Positions 52,182-61,603 are shown, numbered from the stretch's first letter. The stretch: 64,000 nt of DNA from Pseudomonadota bacterium (GCA_021324885.1 JAJPIF010000013.1:62001-126000); one strand, 5' to 3'. The notes: generated from the letters alone by a model not told the origin. Made by a program: numbers and translations.

Positions 52182-52440
52182 AGCAGCCGGAAGTATGCGC
52201 CTGTTTGCGCAAGCGAACGCGGCCACCACCGCTGCCGCCGACGGACCAGCTCAGCATCGGCACTATCCGGTCAACCAGAAATTTCCGATTACGTCTTAAC
52301 CGGCGATCTGCGACAGTTTCCAATGTATTATCGACAAAACACCTCTGCTTTTGGGACAAGACGCAAAATGCGCAGGTCGGGCAGCCAAATCCGCGCAAAC
52401 AGATACGCAACTGAGGGATGCCCTGTACACACGGAAGAAA
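52182..52440. other. Intergenic region upstream of the DUF2844 gene
   Basis: About 260 nt. A short in-frame extension of the DUF2844 gene reaches 52351 but lacks conservation. No other gene is seen. Confidence 0.4.
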
Positions 52441-52944
52441 ATGAAGCTGAAGACGATATCCGGGCCTGAATTGGGGCCGGCGAGTTTGGCGACTGGCGCG
52501 CTCCGGCTTGCTTTTGGCGTCATCATTTTGGCAGTGTTCTGCCCCCGTTCTGCAGGCGCAGTCCTTGGCCAACCGGCGGCTTCGGTCAGGATGGATCAGG
52601 CCAGGATGTCAGGCACGATGACCTCCACGCCGCACGCCAATTACACGCTGGAGCGGATTTCGACCCCGTGGGGCACCGTCGTCAACGAATATGTTTCCGC
52701 CGACGGCACCGTATTCGCCATTTCGTGGCGCGGGCCGCGGCCTCCCGACCTGTCCCAGATGCTCGGTTCCTACTTTTCCGATTATCAGACCGCTCTCGCC
52801 CAGACCCGTCAGATGCGCCGGCAGCTTCGGGTCGATACCAGGAGCGTCGTTGTGCAAACCGGGGGACATATGCGCGATCTCTGGGGTCGCGCGTTCGTCC
52901 CCTCATTGATGCCGTCCGGCGTGTCGACGGAAGAGATACGATGA
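52441..52944 (+). CDS. DUF2844 family secreted protein
   Basis: A 167-residue protein with a hydrophobic signal region (about 12-40) and a DUF2844-type domain: YTLERISTPWGTVVNEYVSADGTVFAISWRG, then PPDLSQMLGSYFSDYQTA. Its molecular function is unknown. The start at 52441 is preferred because it keeps the signal at the N-terminus. The stop overlaps the next start by 4 nt (ATGA), and DUF2844/DUF3443 pairs recur in other genomes, so the products probably work together. Confidence 0.75.
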   Translation: MKLKTISGPELGPASLATGALRLAFGVIILAVFCPRSAGAVLGQPAASVRMDQARMSGTMTSTPHANYTLERISTPWGTVVNEYVSADGTVFAISWRGPRPPDLSQMLGSYFSDYQTALAQTRQMRRQLRVDTRSVVVQTGGHMRDLWGRAFVPSLMPSGVSTEEIR

Positions 52945-54167
52945 AACATCGCGTTGCCGCATTCCTGCTGCTCTTATCCCTGGTTTTTTGTGCGGCTTGC
53001 GGAGGCGGAGGAGGCGGCGGCGTCAGCGCCCTGGCGGTTTCGACGCCAACTCCGGTGGCAAGCCCGACCCCGGCGCCGGGCAACGTGCAGCCGGCCAGTG
53101 TAAATCCAGGTCCTGACGGCAATTACGTCAATGGGCTGTTTACCACGGTCACGGTATGCGTTCCGGGAACCACCACTTGCCAGAACGTGGATAGCGTTTT
53201 GGTCGATACCGGCTCCTACGGTCTGCGCATTCTTGGATCCGAATTGAGTTTTTCACTGCCCCCGCAAACTGCCGCGGGTCAGACGGTCGCGGAATGCGCG
53301 ATGTTTGCGAACGCGTTCACCTGGGGGCCGGTTGCGATGGCCGACGTTCAGATCGCCGGCGAGGCCGCGCACAATATCCCGATCCAGGTAATCGGCGAGC
53401 CTGGCTTCACGGGGCCGCCCGGCGGATGCACCAGCAGCGGTCTTAAGGAGGAGGACACGCTGGCGACCCTCGGCGCCAAAGGGATACTTGGAATAGGTAC
53501 GTTTATCCAGGATTGCGGGACCGCCTGCACCCTTCCGGGTCCGACCAATCCGGGCTTTTACTACATCTGCTCGGGATCGTCGTGCTCGGTGACTGGCGAA
53601 AGCCTCGCCAATCAGGTGCAGAATCCAATTGTGTTTTTTGCCGCGGACAACAACGGAGTTCTTATAAGCCTTCCTGCAATTGGCGCAACCGGAGCGCCAA
53701 CGGTTCCCGGGTCATTGATTTTCGGCATCGGCACCCAGTCCAACAACGGCCTGGGCGCCGCCAAGGTCTATGGTGTGGATGCCAACGGCAATTTTACCAC
53801 CAACTTTCAGGGCAACAGTTATCCCAACAGCTTTATCGATAGCGGCTCCAACGGCATTTTCTTTCTGAGTTCTTCAGCCACAGGCATCCCGAGCTGTCCC
53901 GACAATCCCGGCTTTTATTGCCCGAGCGCGCCGCAATCCCTGAGCGCCACCAACGTCGGTGCGAACGGCCAGTCTGGCAGCGTGGCGTTCGTCATCGCCA
54001 ATGCTGACAGTCTGTTTTCGACTTCCAACTCGGCGTTCAACGACCTCGGCGGCGATTCTCCCGGTCTTTTCGATTGGGGTCTGCCCTTCTTTTTCGGACG
54101 CAATCTGTTCGTGGCTATCGAGGGAAAATCGACTCCAGGCGGCCCCGGTCCGTACTGGGCGTACTGA
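52941..54167 (+). CDS. DUF3443 family lipoprotein-like protein, pepsin-like motifs
   Basis: A 408-residue protein. A signal region with a likely lipobox (CAAC, Cys20) is followed by a glycine run and a proline/threonine linker. The remainder has two aspartic-peptidase-like segments: VDTGSYGLRI with Asp89 and IDSGSNGIFF with Asp300, each strand followed by a hydrophobic pair. Such paired D-T/S-G motifs are the active-site signature of pepsin-like proteases. DUF3443 is annotated by domain, and proteolysis is not proven. Spacing with DUF2844 is an ATGA overlap. Confidence 0.75.
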   Translation: MKHRVAAFLLLLSLVFCAACGGGGGGGVSALAVSTPTPVASPTPAPGNVQPASVNPGPDGNYVNGLFTTVTVCVPGTTTCQNVDSVLVDTGSYGLRILGSELSFSLPPQTAAGQTVAECAMFANAFTWGPVAMADVQIAGEAAHNIPIQVIGEPGFTGPPGGCTSSGLKEEDTLATLGAKGILGIGTFIQDCGTACTLPGPTNPGFYYICSGSSCSVTGESLANQVQNPIVFFAADNNGVLISLPAIGATGAPTVPGSLIFGIGTQSNNGLGAAKVYGVDANGNFTTNFQGNSYPNSFIDSGSNGIFFLSSSATGIPSCPDNPGFYCPSAPQSLSATNVGANGQSGSVAFVIANADSLFSTSNSAFNDLGGDSPGLFDWGLPFFFGRNLFVAIEGKSTPGGPGPYWAY

Positions 54168-54250
54168 TAGGACGCGGAAAAAAAAAGGCGGCGCCTTCAC
54201 TGGAAAAGCTGCGTTCGGACCTGCTGAGCAACCGCGCCGCCGGCAAGCGC

Positions 54251-55780
54251 TCAGACGCTGATTCGATCGAGCGAGCGGTACTGGATCGCCTCACTGATAT
54301 GATGTCCGGCGATCGCGCGGGAGGCGTCGAGATCGGCGATAGTGCGGGCAACCTTCAGGATGCGCGTATAGGCGCGCGCGCTCAGCCCCAACCGGTTGAT
54401 AGCCAATTCCAGCAGACGCTCGCCCGCGCCGTCCACCGCGCAGTATTCGGTGATCTCGCGCGCGCCCATCTGGGCATTGCAGAATATGCGCTTGCCCCGA
54501 AAGCGCTCCAACTGCACCTTGCGCGCGCGATCCACGCGCTCGCGGATGGCCTGCGACGGTTCCGCGGATCGCTTTTCGATCAAATCCTTGTACTTGACCG
54601 CGGGCACCTCGACGTGAATGTCGATACGGTCCAGCAGCGGCCCGGATATGCGGGATCGATAGCGCTGCACCGCGTCGGCCGAACAGGAGCATTCGTGGGT
54701 CATATCGCCGTAAAAGCCGCACGGACACGGATTCATCGCGGCAACCAGCATGATACTGGCGGGAAACGTCAAGGTCCCCATCACGCGCGAGATGGTAATC
54801 TTCAGATCCTCCAGCGGCTGGCGCAGCACCTCCAGCACGTTCTTGCGAAATTCGGGCAGCTCGTCCAAAAACAGCACGCCATGATGCGCCAGGCTGACTT
54901 CGCCAGGACGCGGATAAGGCCCGCCGCCAATCAGTCCGGCGTCGGAGATGGTATGATGGGGCGAACGAAACGGCCGCGTGCAGATCATTGCGTTTCCGTT
55001 AAGCAGACCCATCACACTGTGCACCTTGGTGGCTTCGATCGCCTCCTGAAAGGTCATCTCGGGCAGAATCGTGGGCAGCCGCTTGGCCAGCATGGTTTTG
55101 CCCGAACCTGGCGGACCCACCATCAGCACGTTGTGGCCGCCGGCGGCGGCGACCTCTAGAGCGCGTTTGGCCTGCTCCTGCCCGCGCACCTCGCTGAAAT
55201 CCACATCGTACCGATTGGCCGTGGCAAAAACCTGCTCGATATCCGCTTTAACCGGCGTAAGGTGGCGCAGGTCTTCGAGGAATTCCACCGTTTCCTGCAA
55301 ACTTTCCACCCCGTAGATCGAGATGCCTTCGCCGGCGACCGCCGCTTCCATCGCGTTTTCACGCGGCAGCACCACCCCGGCAAAGTTTTGCGCGCGCGCC
55401 AGAAGCGCCGTCGGCAGGCCGCCCTTGATACTCTTGACCCGGCCGTCCAACGATAATTCGCCGAGAATCAGGTAGTCATGCAGATGGTCGCGCTTGAGCG
55501 CATTGACCGCCGCAATCAGGCCCAGCGCGATCGGCAGATCGAACGCCGAACCTTCCTTGCGAGTGTCGGCGGGCGCCAGATTCACCGTCAGACGGCGATT
55601 GGGAAATTCGTAGCCGGAGTTCCTGATCGCCGCTTTAACCCGGTCCAGCGATTCGCGCGCGGCTCCTTCCGCCAGACCCACCGTGGTGAAGCGCGCCATT
55701 CCGTTTGAAATATCGACTTCAACTTCAACCGGGAACGCGTCCACGCCTGCAAGCGCACTGGACATCACACTGGCGAGCAA
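54251..55780 (-). CDS. comM: YifB/ComM-like Mg-chelatase-type AAA+ ATPase
   Basis: A 509-residue protein. An N-terminal Lon-substrate-like domain (about 1-165, opening VMSSALAGVDAFPVEVEVD) precedes the AAA+ module with Walker A GPPGSGKT at 222-229 and the Mg-chelatase-like insertion. The C-terminus carries the typical CPCGFYGD and sensor helices. ComM-type proteins promote branch migration in natural transformation. The gene converges on DUF3443 with a gap of about 83 nt. Confidence 0.92.
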   Translation of the reverse strand: MLASVMSSALAGVDAFPVEVEVDISNGMARFTTVGLAEGAARESLDRVKAAIRNSGYEFPNRRLTVNLAPADTRKEGSAFDLPIALGLIAAVNALKRDHLHDYLILGELSLDGRVKSIKGGLPTALLARAQNFAGVVLPRENAMEAAVAGEGISIYGVESLQETVEFLEDLRHLTPVKADIEQVFATANRYDVDFSEVRGQEQAKRALEVAAAGGHNVLMVGPPGSGKTMLAKRLPTILPEMTFQEAIEATKVHSVMGLLNGNAMICTRPFRSPHHTISDAGLIGGGPYPRPGEVSLAHHGVLFLDELPEFRKNVLEVLRQPLEDLKITISRVMGTLTFPASIMLVAAMNPCPCGFYGDMTHECSCSADAVQRYRSRISGPLLDRIDIHVEVPAVKYKDLIEKRSAEPSQAIRERVDRARKVQLERFRGKRIFCNAQMGAREITEYCAVDGAGERLLELAINRLGLSARAYTRILKVARTIADLDASRAIAGHHISEAIQYRSLDRISV

Positions 55781-55903
55781 ACCCAGGATCCCCCCTTCGG
55801 CCGCTGATGCGGCGCTCTCTGAAAAACATAGACGCTTATCGCATCAATTTGCAATTGGCGCGGCAGTTCCAATAATCGCCTTATCCGCCGTCAGGAGCCA
55901 CGG

Positions 55904-56722
55904 ATGAAGGTGAAAGCCGTCAGAATTTTCAAGCTCGTTGCGCTGTCTTTGTGCCTTGCGCTGCGGACGTTCGCGCCACCCGCGTATGCTCAGGGCGGAT
56001 CGCTGGCTGAGGCTTACAAAATCATCTCTTCCAAACGCTTCGTCGATCTGACCCATTCCTTCAGCCCGCTGACGCCGGTATGGAAAGGGTTCGGTCAGGC
56101 TACCTTCTCCGCCGCGGCCGATCCGGAAAGCGGGCGGCCCTACACGATCGCGAAAGATGGTTTCCGCGCCTGCTTTTATTCGATGGTCGGACAGTACGGC
56201 ACCCACATCGATCCGCCCGCTCATTTCGATCCCAACGGCCGTACGATGGATGAGATCCCGGTCACGCAGATGATCCTCCCGCTGGTCGTGTTCGATATAA
56301 CGCCGATACTCAAGAAGGAGCCCGATCATGCGCTCACGGTGGCTGACATCCTGAATTGGGAAAAGGTCCACGGCCGCGTTCCCGCCGGATCCTTCGCCGC
56401 GCTGCGCACCGACATGTACCGGGATTGGGAAACCAACCCCCGGCGCTTCAAACGCTACCCGTTTCCGGCCTGGTCATTGGAAGCAATCAAGTTCCTCTAC
56501 GAGCGGCGCGGCATCATCGCCAACGGCCATGAATCGATGGATACGGACATCACCAGTGACATGAAATCCGAGACCTGGCTGCTGCGCCACGGCCATTGGC
56601 AGATCGAGGTGATGGCGCACCTGGACCAGGTGCCGGCCACCGGCGCGCTGATCGTCGTAAGCTGGCCGAAACCAAAACACGGCCTCGGCTTCCCCGCCCG
56701 CGCCTTCGCAATTCTGCCGTAG
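55904..56722 (+). CDS. Secreted cyclase-family enzyme (metal-dependent hydrolase)
   Basis: A 272-residue protein with a signal peptide (cleavage near AYA at residue 29) and a cyclase/kynurenine formamidase-like fold. The metal-site motif GTHIDPPAHF lies at 99-108, and a second set of acidic and His residues near 205-210 (ANGHESMDTD). AGGAG precedes the ATG at 55904. It acts in the periplasm. Substrate unknown. Confidence 0.85.
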   Translation: MKVKAVRIFKLVALSLCLALRTFAPPAYAQGGSLAEAYKIISSKRFVDLTHSFSPLTPVWKGFGQATFSAAADPESGRPYTIAKDGFRACFYSMVGQYGTHIDPPAHFDPNGRTMDEIPVTQMILPLVVFDITPILKKEPDHALTVADILNWEKVHGRVPAGSFAALRTDMYRDWETNPRRFKRYPFPAWSLEAIKFLYERRGIIANGHESMDTDITSDMKSETWLLRHGHWQIEVMAHLDQVPATGALIVVSWPKPKHGLGFPARAFAILP

Positions 56723-56750
56723 CCCGCCAGCGCACTGGACGTCCTGACGG

Positions 56751-57536
56751 TTAATCGAGCGAATGCGGATATTCGGCCCAGTCATCCGGGTCGTGGTTGA
56801 TCCACAGACGAGCGGATTCCGTCCGCGCCATCTCCACCACCCGTTTGACCGAGTCCGCCGCCTGCTCCTTGTCATAGTCGCCGCCCATCGCGGCCAGCGT
56901 CTTGATCTGCATCCGCAAATGCAGCGTGTCGCCGGTCAGCAGCACGGTTTCGTTCCTCAGCCGCACCTTCAACGAACATTCACCCGGGGTATGCCCGGGC
57001 GTTTTGAGAATCACCACGGTGCCGTCGCCGAACAGATCGTGATCGGCGTCAGGTTCGTTCCAGTTAAACGCGCGCGTCGCGGCGATTTCGGTGGATTTGA
57101 AGCCGAGATTGACGTGACGCGCGTCGGGCCAGGCCGCATAGCGCATCTCGCCCGCAATCGCATAAATCTGCGCATGCGCAAACAGCCCGACCGAACCCGC
57201 ATGATCGTAATGGCCGTGTGACACCACGACGTGGCTCACCCTGGCGGGATCGTAGCCGTGATGGCGCAGTTGCTCGTCCACCACCAGGTCGCGCGTAAAC
57301 GGCCGATGCTTGACGATTAACTTGAGCTTGGCGAGCTCCTCCATATACGCCTCGAGGTCTTCCGCCATCTTCCAGCTATAGCCGGTATCGAACAGCACCA
57401 GCCCCTTGGGATGCTCGACCAGAAAGGTCGGAGTCACCATCTCCAGGTAGCGTGTGTCCTCCGGCGCCATCAGCGAGGCGTCGATTCCGAAAACACCGCC
57501 AGGCATCGCGATCAGCTTATCCGCGGTTTTGGCCAT
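56751..57536 (-). CDS. MBL-fold metallo-hydrolase (lactonase-like)
   Basis: A 261-residue metallo-beta-lactamase-fold protein. The signature HGHYDH occupies residues 107-112, with a further His in LKTPGHTPGE and Asp in LLTGDTLH, which complete a dinuclear zinc site. The arrangement is seen in AHL lactonase-like enzymes, though the fold alone does not set the substrate. GGAGGAG precedes the ATG. It converges on the cyclase gene. Confidence 0.9.
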   Translation of the reverse strand: MAKTADKLIAMPGGVFGIDASLMAPEDTRYLEMVTPTFLVEHPKGLVLFDTGYSWKMAEDLEAYMEELAKLKLIVKHRPFTRDLVVDEQLRHHGYDPARVSHVVVSHGHYDHAGSVGLFAHAQIYAIAGEMRYAAWPDARHVNLGFKSTEIAATRAFNWNEPDADHDLFGDGTVVILKTPGHTPGECSLKVRLRNETVLLTGDTLHLRMQIKTLAAMGGDYDKEQAADSVKRVVEMARTESARLWINHDPDDWAEYPHSLD

Positions 57537-57907
57537 TTAACTCCTCCGCGGCGCTCCGGGAAGGCCGCAATCAGGGCAAAAATAAGCGCCCGCCTCGCGT
57601 TTTGCAACGAGCACGCTATTGCACTTTTGGTTGGTCTCGGCTAATCGCTGTGGGCGGCTAATATCGATTATTCCTGATAACCATCATTGCCACGCAACCG
57701 TGCAAAAATGGCATGGTTTCTTAAAATTTAATGAAGTTAAGTCGCAGAACTTGCTATCGGCGCAGTAGGCTGATAGTAACCGATAGGAAGAAAATTAGCC
57801 AATCAGGATTAGAGCAGAAATCAAAGGAGAGGAGCAAAGGAACATTATCTGAAATCACCAAACAACTCGCGTGGAAAGGGGAAAACATTTTTAACAGGAG
57901 GACGGGT
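57537..57907. other. Leader region of the cysteine-rich secreted protein gene
   Basis: About 370 nt. It is AT-richer than its surroundings from about 57650 onward. I looked for c-di-GMP and other riboswitch cores and found no match. AGGAGG at 57896-57901 is the ribosome binding site of the downstream gene. Confidence 0.45.
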
Positions 57908-58780
57908 ATGAACACACTTATGAGGATCGTTTTCGGGGTAATCATCGCGGTTGGTTTGGGAAGCAGCGCTTTCGCGCAAAGCAGCGGCAGCTTCCAGTAT
58001 TCGAACGCGGGCGGATTGACCGGCTGCGTGCTTAACAGCAGCAACGGGAGCATCACTGGCGGCGTTGACTGCGGACCGATTTCTTCGGGCGGAGCCCAGT
58101 GCAGCCTTAACAGCGACTGCGGGAGCGGCCAGACCTGCCAAGGAGTTGTCACTTGCAGCGCCGCGGACACCACCTGCCCGTCTGGCTCGACCTGCGACAC
58201 CGTCAATGATGTCTGTTCGGATACCGGTATCTGCTCCGGCACCGCATCGACTTCGTGTATCGGCAGCACCAATGTCGCGATCAAGACTTCCAGTGGCAAC
58301 GGCAATGTCTTCGTGGTGAGGCCCTCGGCGGTAATCGGTCTGCTGACCGACGCGACCATCAATTCCAAACAACTCAACGCGTCAAGCTCATCTTTTGCCG
58401 GGGTTGACTTCACCGTCAGCATCACCAGCGAGCCGAGCGGCGCGTCCACGAAGGTCACTCCGAGCTTCCCCGTCACTTACGACTCGCGTTTCATCCAGAT
58501 CAGCACCAACCTGTTCCAGGGGCTGCAGGCCAACTGTATGTCGTCGGCTGGCGGATGCTATATCCAGTTCAACGAGAGCACGGTTTCAGCCCATAGTTTT
58601 GACTGGGTGCTGGGTCCTCTGAGTTCGGGCGTTTACGACGTTAATGCTCAATGGACATCGTCTTTGGCCGATTCCGGCATCGCCAATTCGATGACCTGTG
58701 TGGGTCCGGTGAACCTGACCATCCAGCAGAACAAGATCTTCCAGCCGAGCCAAAAGGCCCAGAGCAGCCTTAGCTTCTAA
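57908..58780 (+). CDS. Cysteine-rich secreted protein
   Basis: A 290-residue protein with a Sec signal cleaved near AFA (residue 23). Residues 40-117 hold eleven cysteines, at 40, 55, 65, 71, 77, 83, 90, 96, 103, 109 and 117. They include a C-x-x-N-S-D-C-x-S-G-Q-x-C unit like the Dickkopf-type or myxobacterial cysteine-rich repeats. A beta-rich C-terminal domain with further cysteines follows. The ATG at 57908 has AGGAGG upstream. The protein likely acts outside the cell or in the periplasm with several disulphides. Confidence 0.65.
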   Translation: MNTLMRIVFGVIIAVGLGSSAFAQSSGSFQYSNAGGLTGCVLNSSNGSITGGVDCGPISSGGAQCSLNSDCGSGQTCQGVVTCSAADTTCPSGSTCDTVNDVCSDTGICSGTASTSCIGSTNVAIKTSSGNGNVFVVRPSAVIGLLTDATINSKQLNASSSSFAGVDFTVSITSEPSGASTKVTPSFPVTYDSRFIQISTNLFQGLQANCMSSAGGCYIQFNESTVSAHSFDWVLGPLSSGVYDVNAQWTSSLADSGIANSMTCVGPVNLTIQQNKIFQPSQKAQSSLSF

Positions 58781-58800
58781 ATCTGTGGGCGCTACAAGGC

Positions 58801-58837
58801 GGGCCTCGAGCAGGTTGCTTGAGGCCCCCTTTCTTTT
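58801..58837 (+). terminator. Rho-independent terminator after the cysteine-rich gene
   Basis: A 12-bp stem with one mismatch, GGGCCTCGAGCA (58801-58812) and TGCTTGAGGCCC (58816-58827), around a GGT loop, followed by CCTTTCTTTT. It lies 20 nt past the stop codon. Confidence 0.85.
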
Positions 58838-58907
58838 GGTGTAATCGATCTGTGCGGCTCTGCTTCGATTCCTGCCGCGTTCACGAGAGCAAGGAAAGGA
58901 ATTTGCG

Positions 58908-59540
58908 ATGGGTTTGAGGTTGCGAGGCTGGTTGCTGTGCGCCCTGGTTATCCTGATCGCCGCGCAATTCGCCGTGGCGGGCGACCTTACCTCCGCCGAG
59001 CAGGCTTACAAGAAAAAGGATTACACCACTGCGCTTAAGGAATTTACTCCCGCGGCGCAGCATGGCGATGCCATCGCGCAGCTTTATCTTGGAAAAATGT
59101 ACATGCTGGGCCAGGGGGTTGGAGCAAACCGCGACCAGGCGATCAAATGGTTCAAGGCATCCGGCAATCAGGGCAACGCGGACGCGCAATTTTTTCTCGG
59201 CACCATTTATCTCCTGCCCCACAAAGACATCCTGCAGGGATTGATGTGGATGCGTCTGTCCGCCGAGCAGGGCAACCAGGATGCTCAATTGCTGCTCGGC
59301 GAGACTTATATGCAGGATCTCAAGGAACTGCCCCACGATCCGGTTCAGGCGGACAAATGGCTGCGGCTGGCCGCCAAAGATAATTTGCCTTTTTACCAGC
59401 TCCAACTGGAGACCGCCGAGCGGCAGATGAACGCCGCCCAGATCGCGAAGGGCAAGGAGCTGGCGGCCGCGTGGAAACCCAAACACGGTCTGCGCCCTGA
59501 TTCCGGCCAAAGCAAGCCCGAAACCTCAGGCAGCCGCTGA
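58908..59540 (+). CDS. Sel1-repeat-containing secreted protein
   Basis: A 210-residue protein with a signal peptide (cut near AVAG, about 25) and Sel1-like repeats. Units include AAQHGDAIAQLYLGKMYMLGQG, AGNQGNADAQFFLGT and SAEQGNQDAQLLLGE; only fragments are given. Sel1 repeats are alpha-alpha hairpins used for protein contacts. AAGGA precedes the ATG. Function in this context is unknown. Confidence 0.8.
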   Translation: MGLRLRGWLLCALVILIAAQFAVAGDLTSAEQAYKKKDYTTALKEFTPAAQHGDAIAQLYLGKMYMLGQGVGANRDQAIKWFKASGNQGNADAQFFLGTIYLLPHKDILQGLMWMRLSAEQGNQDAQLLLGETYMQDLKELPHDPVQADKWLRLAAKDNLPFYQLQLETAERQMNAAQIAKGKELAAAWKPKHGLRPDSGQSKPETSGSR

Positions 59541-59643
59541 CCACGTCATTGCGCAAGGCCCTCCACTTACTCCACCGATTTGCGCGCCGGGCACCGCTGA
59601 TGGTATTGGCGCAGGAAAACGCTGTCTGCCGGGAGCCTTCGCC

Positions 59644-60312
59644 ATGCACATAATGATGGTCACGTTCGACTTCCAGGGATCCGACCTCGCCGCTCAGGAG
59701 CGCCATTACCGCGACGTTCACATGGCGCTGGCCAAACAGTTCACCGGCGTCAACATGTACCTGGCAGGCAGGATCCGCGATACACAGTTGCCCTTCACAC
59801 CCGCACCGGAAATAACCGCCAGGCCCTACCGCACCGCGATCATGTGGTTCAACAGCACCCAGGACTTCATGAATTCCATCAGCAGTCCAGCGGGCGCCCA
59901 AGTCCTCGCCGACACCCAGGCCCATCTGCAAAACGTCGCCATGATTCACGTGGACGGCGAAGCGGTAGTGCCCTTTGATACCCGCAGGCCGGGCCAGCCC
60001 TGTTTTCTGGTCGCCGCTCACGTCAATTACAAATCCTCGTTCGGCGCCGCCGCCGAAGCGGAGCGCCATTACCTTGACGTCCACACCAAACTGGCCTGTC
60101 GCGTCGAAGGCCTGCGCGGTTACTACATCGGAAAAACCATGGCACTGGGCGATAAACCCGACTCGATCCGCGCCGTGTTCCAGATGTACGACGACTACGA
60201 CGCCTTCCAGCGCGCGATGACTTCAAAAGCGGGCCAGGAACTGCTCGAGGACGATGCGCGCTTGATCGCGGTCAAGCGGCTGTACTTCGTTGACGCGATG
60301 GTAGAATCGTAA
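59644..60312 (+). CDS. Tandem EthD-domain protein
   Basis: A 222-residue protein with two EthD-like ferredoxin folds. The first carries ERHYRDVHMALAK near residue 19 and the second ERHYLDVHTKLA near 139, the family His-containing helix. EthD proteins aid ether or aromatic catabolism or bind small ligands. The duplication is on a single chain. GGGAG precedes the ATG at 59644. Confidence 0.8.
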   Translation: MHIMMVTFDFQGSDLAAQERHYRDVHMALAKQFTGVNMYLAGRIRDTQLPFTPAPEITARPYRTAIMWFNSTQDFMNSISSPAGAQVLADTQAHLQNVAMIHVDGEAVVPFDTRRPGQPCFLVAAHVNYKSSFGAAAEAERHYLDVHTKLACRVEGLRGYYIGKTMALGDKPDSIRAVFQMYDDYDAFQRAMTSKAGQELLEDDARLIAVKRLYFVDAMVES

Positions 60313-60345
60313 GATCAAAAGAGCAATGAGAGGCAGATAAAGAGA

Positions 60346-60377
60346 GGGGAGGTAGCTGCGAGCCCCCTCCCCTTTCT
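60346..60377 (+). terminator. Terminator after the EthD gene
   Basis: GGGGAGG (60346-60352) pairs with CCTCCCC (60366-60372) around a 13-nt loop and is followed by TTTCTTC. It lies between the EthD gene and the convergent LLM gene and may serve both directions. Confidence 0.5.
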
Positions 60378-60388
60378 TCTATTTTTCT

Positions 60389-61603
60389 CTACTTCGTGTT
60401 GGCCGGCTCGGCCGAGAAGATGCCGAACTTGCCATAGGCGCGGATAACGGTCTTTTCCCTGGGCGGCTCGACCTTCTTTTTGCGTTTGAGCGCGCGCTCG
60501 ATTGCGGGAGCGAGGCGGGCGGCTTTTTCCTTCTGGCGCTTTTCCTCGCGCTCATGGTATTCCGGCGCGATTTCCTTGAAGAATAGCTCGTGCGAGGAGC
60601 AGATCGCTTCATGCGGAACGTTGCCGTTTTGCGCCAGCAGCAGAATCTGATCGACTCCCGTCTCTTCCCATTGCTTGAGGTAGCTGCGGATTTCGTCGGG
60701 CGTTCCGAAGCCGTCCTGCGCCGTGGGGGCGGGAAGACCGCCGGACGCGCGGTAATTGTCGTAGATACTGGTCCTGCCCGGTTCGTGTTCGCCGAACAAA
60801 TAATGATGGCCGAAGGAATGGAAGAAAAACCCAGCGCCGTCGCGACCGATCCGACGCGCCTTGTCACCGTCGCGATCGCACAGATAAAACATCGTGAAGG
60901 CGATATTGGCGTTGACGCTGAAGCCCACCGGTTCGCATTCAGTCTCGATAATCCGGTAGTACTCCTCGGTGTATTGGCGGGCTTCCTCGGGCGAGACAAA
61001 GCCGAAGGTCAGCGCGCCGATTCCCAGTTTCGCCGCGACGCGGATCATTTCGAGTTGCGAGCAGGCGACCCACAGCGGCGGATGGGGCTTCTGCAGCGGC
61101 TTGGGAACGACATTGCGCACGGGCGCCTGGATATACTTTCCGTTATGGCCCTGGAACGGCTCCTCGACCATCATGCGCGCGACCACTTCCAGCGCCTCGC
61201 GCCACATCGGCCGCTTTTCCTCCCTGGGCACGTGGAAGGCCTCGATTTCCGCATTCGATGACGTCTCGCCGGTGCCGAACTCCACCCGTCCGCCGGAAAC
61301 CAGATCGAGCATCGCGATCCGCTCGGCCACGCGATAGGTCGGATTCATCGCCGGCGGCAGCGCGACGATGCCGTGGCCAAGCCTGATATTCCTGGTGCGC
61401 TGGCTGGCGGCGGCCAGAAAAACTTCGGGCGCCGAACTGTGCGCGTACTCCTCCAGAAAATGATGCTCAACCGCCCACGCCGAAGTCGCGCCAAAACGGT
61501 CCGCCACTTCGATCTGTTCCAATGCATTCTGGACCAGTTTGTATTCCGCGTCGGGCGCCCATGGACGTGGAAGTTGAAGTTCGTACAAAAGGCCAAATTT
61601 CAT
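60389..61603 (-). CDS. LLM-class flavin-dependent oxidoreductase (luciferase-like)
   Basis: A 404-residue bacterial luciferase-like enzyme. Signatures are the MKFGLLYELQLPRP opening, WAVEHHFLEEYAHSS near residue 43, HGIVALPPAMNPTYRVAERIAMLD near 77, and VSGGRVEFGTGETSS near 102. The C-terminal ~60 residues are a basic tail rich in lysine. It probably uses reduced flavin and O2. It is related at family level to the LLM gene at 14166-15422 but is clearly distinct. GGAG precedes the ATG. Confidence 0.9.
   Translation of the reverse strand: MKFGLLYELQLPRPWAPDAEYKLVQNALEQIEVADRFGATSAWAVEHHFLEEYAHSSAPEVFLAAASQRTRNIRLGHGIVALPPAMNPTYRVAERIAMLDLVSGGRVEFGTGETSSNAEIEAFHVPREEKRPMWREALEVVARMMVEEPFQGHNGKYIQAPVRNVVPKPLQKPHPPLWVACSQLEMIRVAAKLGIGALTFGFVSPEEARQYTEEYYRIIETECEPVGFSVNANIAFTMFYLCDRDGDKARRIGRDGAGFFFHSFGHHYLFGEHEPGRTSIYDNYRASGGLPAPTAQDGFGTPDEIRSYLKQWEETGVDQILLLAQNGNVPHEAICSSHELFFKEIAPEYHEREEKRQKEKAARLAPAIERALKRKKKVEPPREKTVIRAYGKFGIFSAEPANTK

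Noticed and set aside
57537-57907. Possible c-di-GMP (GEMM) riboswitch upstream of the cysteine-rich gene
   Set aside because: A CACGCA stretch is present, but the paired GEMM core and the second motif are absent.
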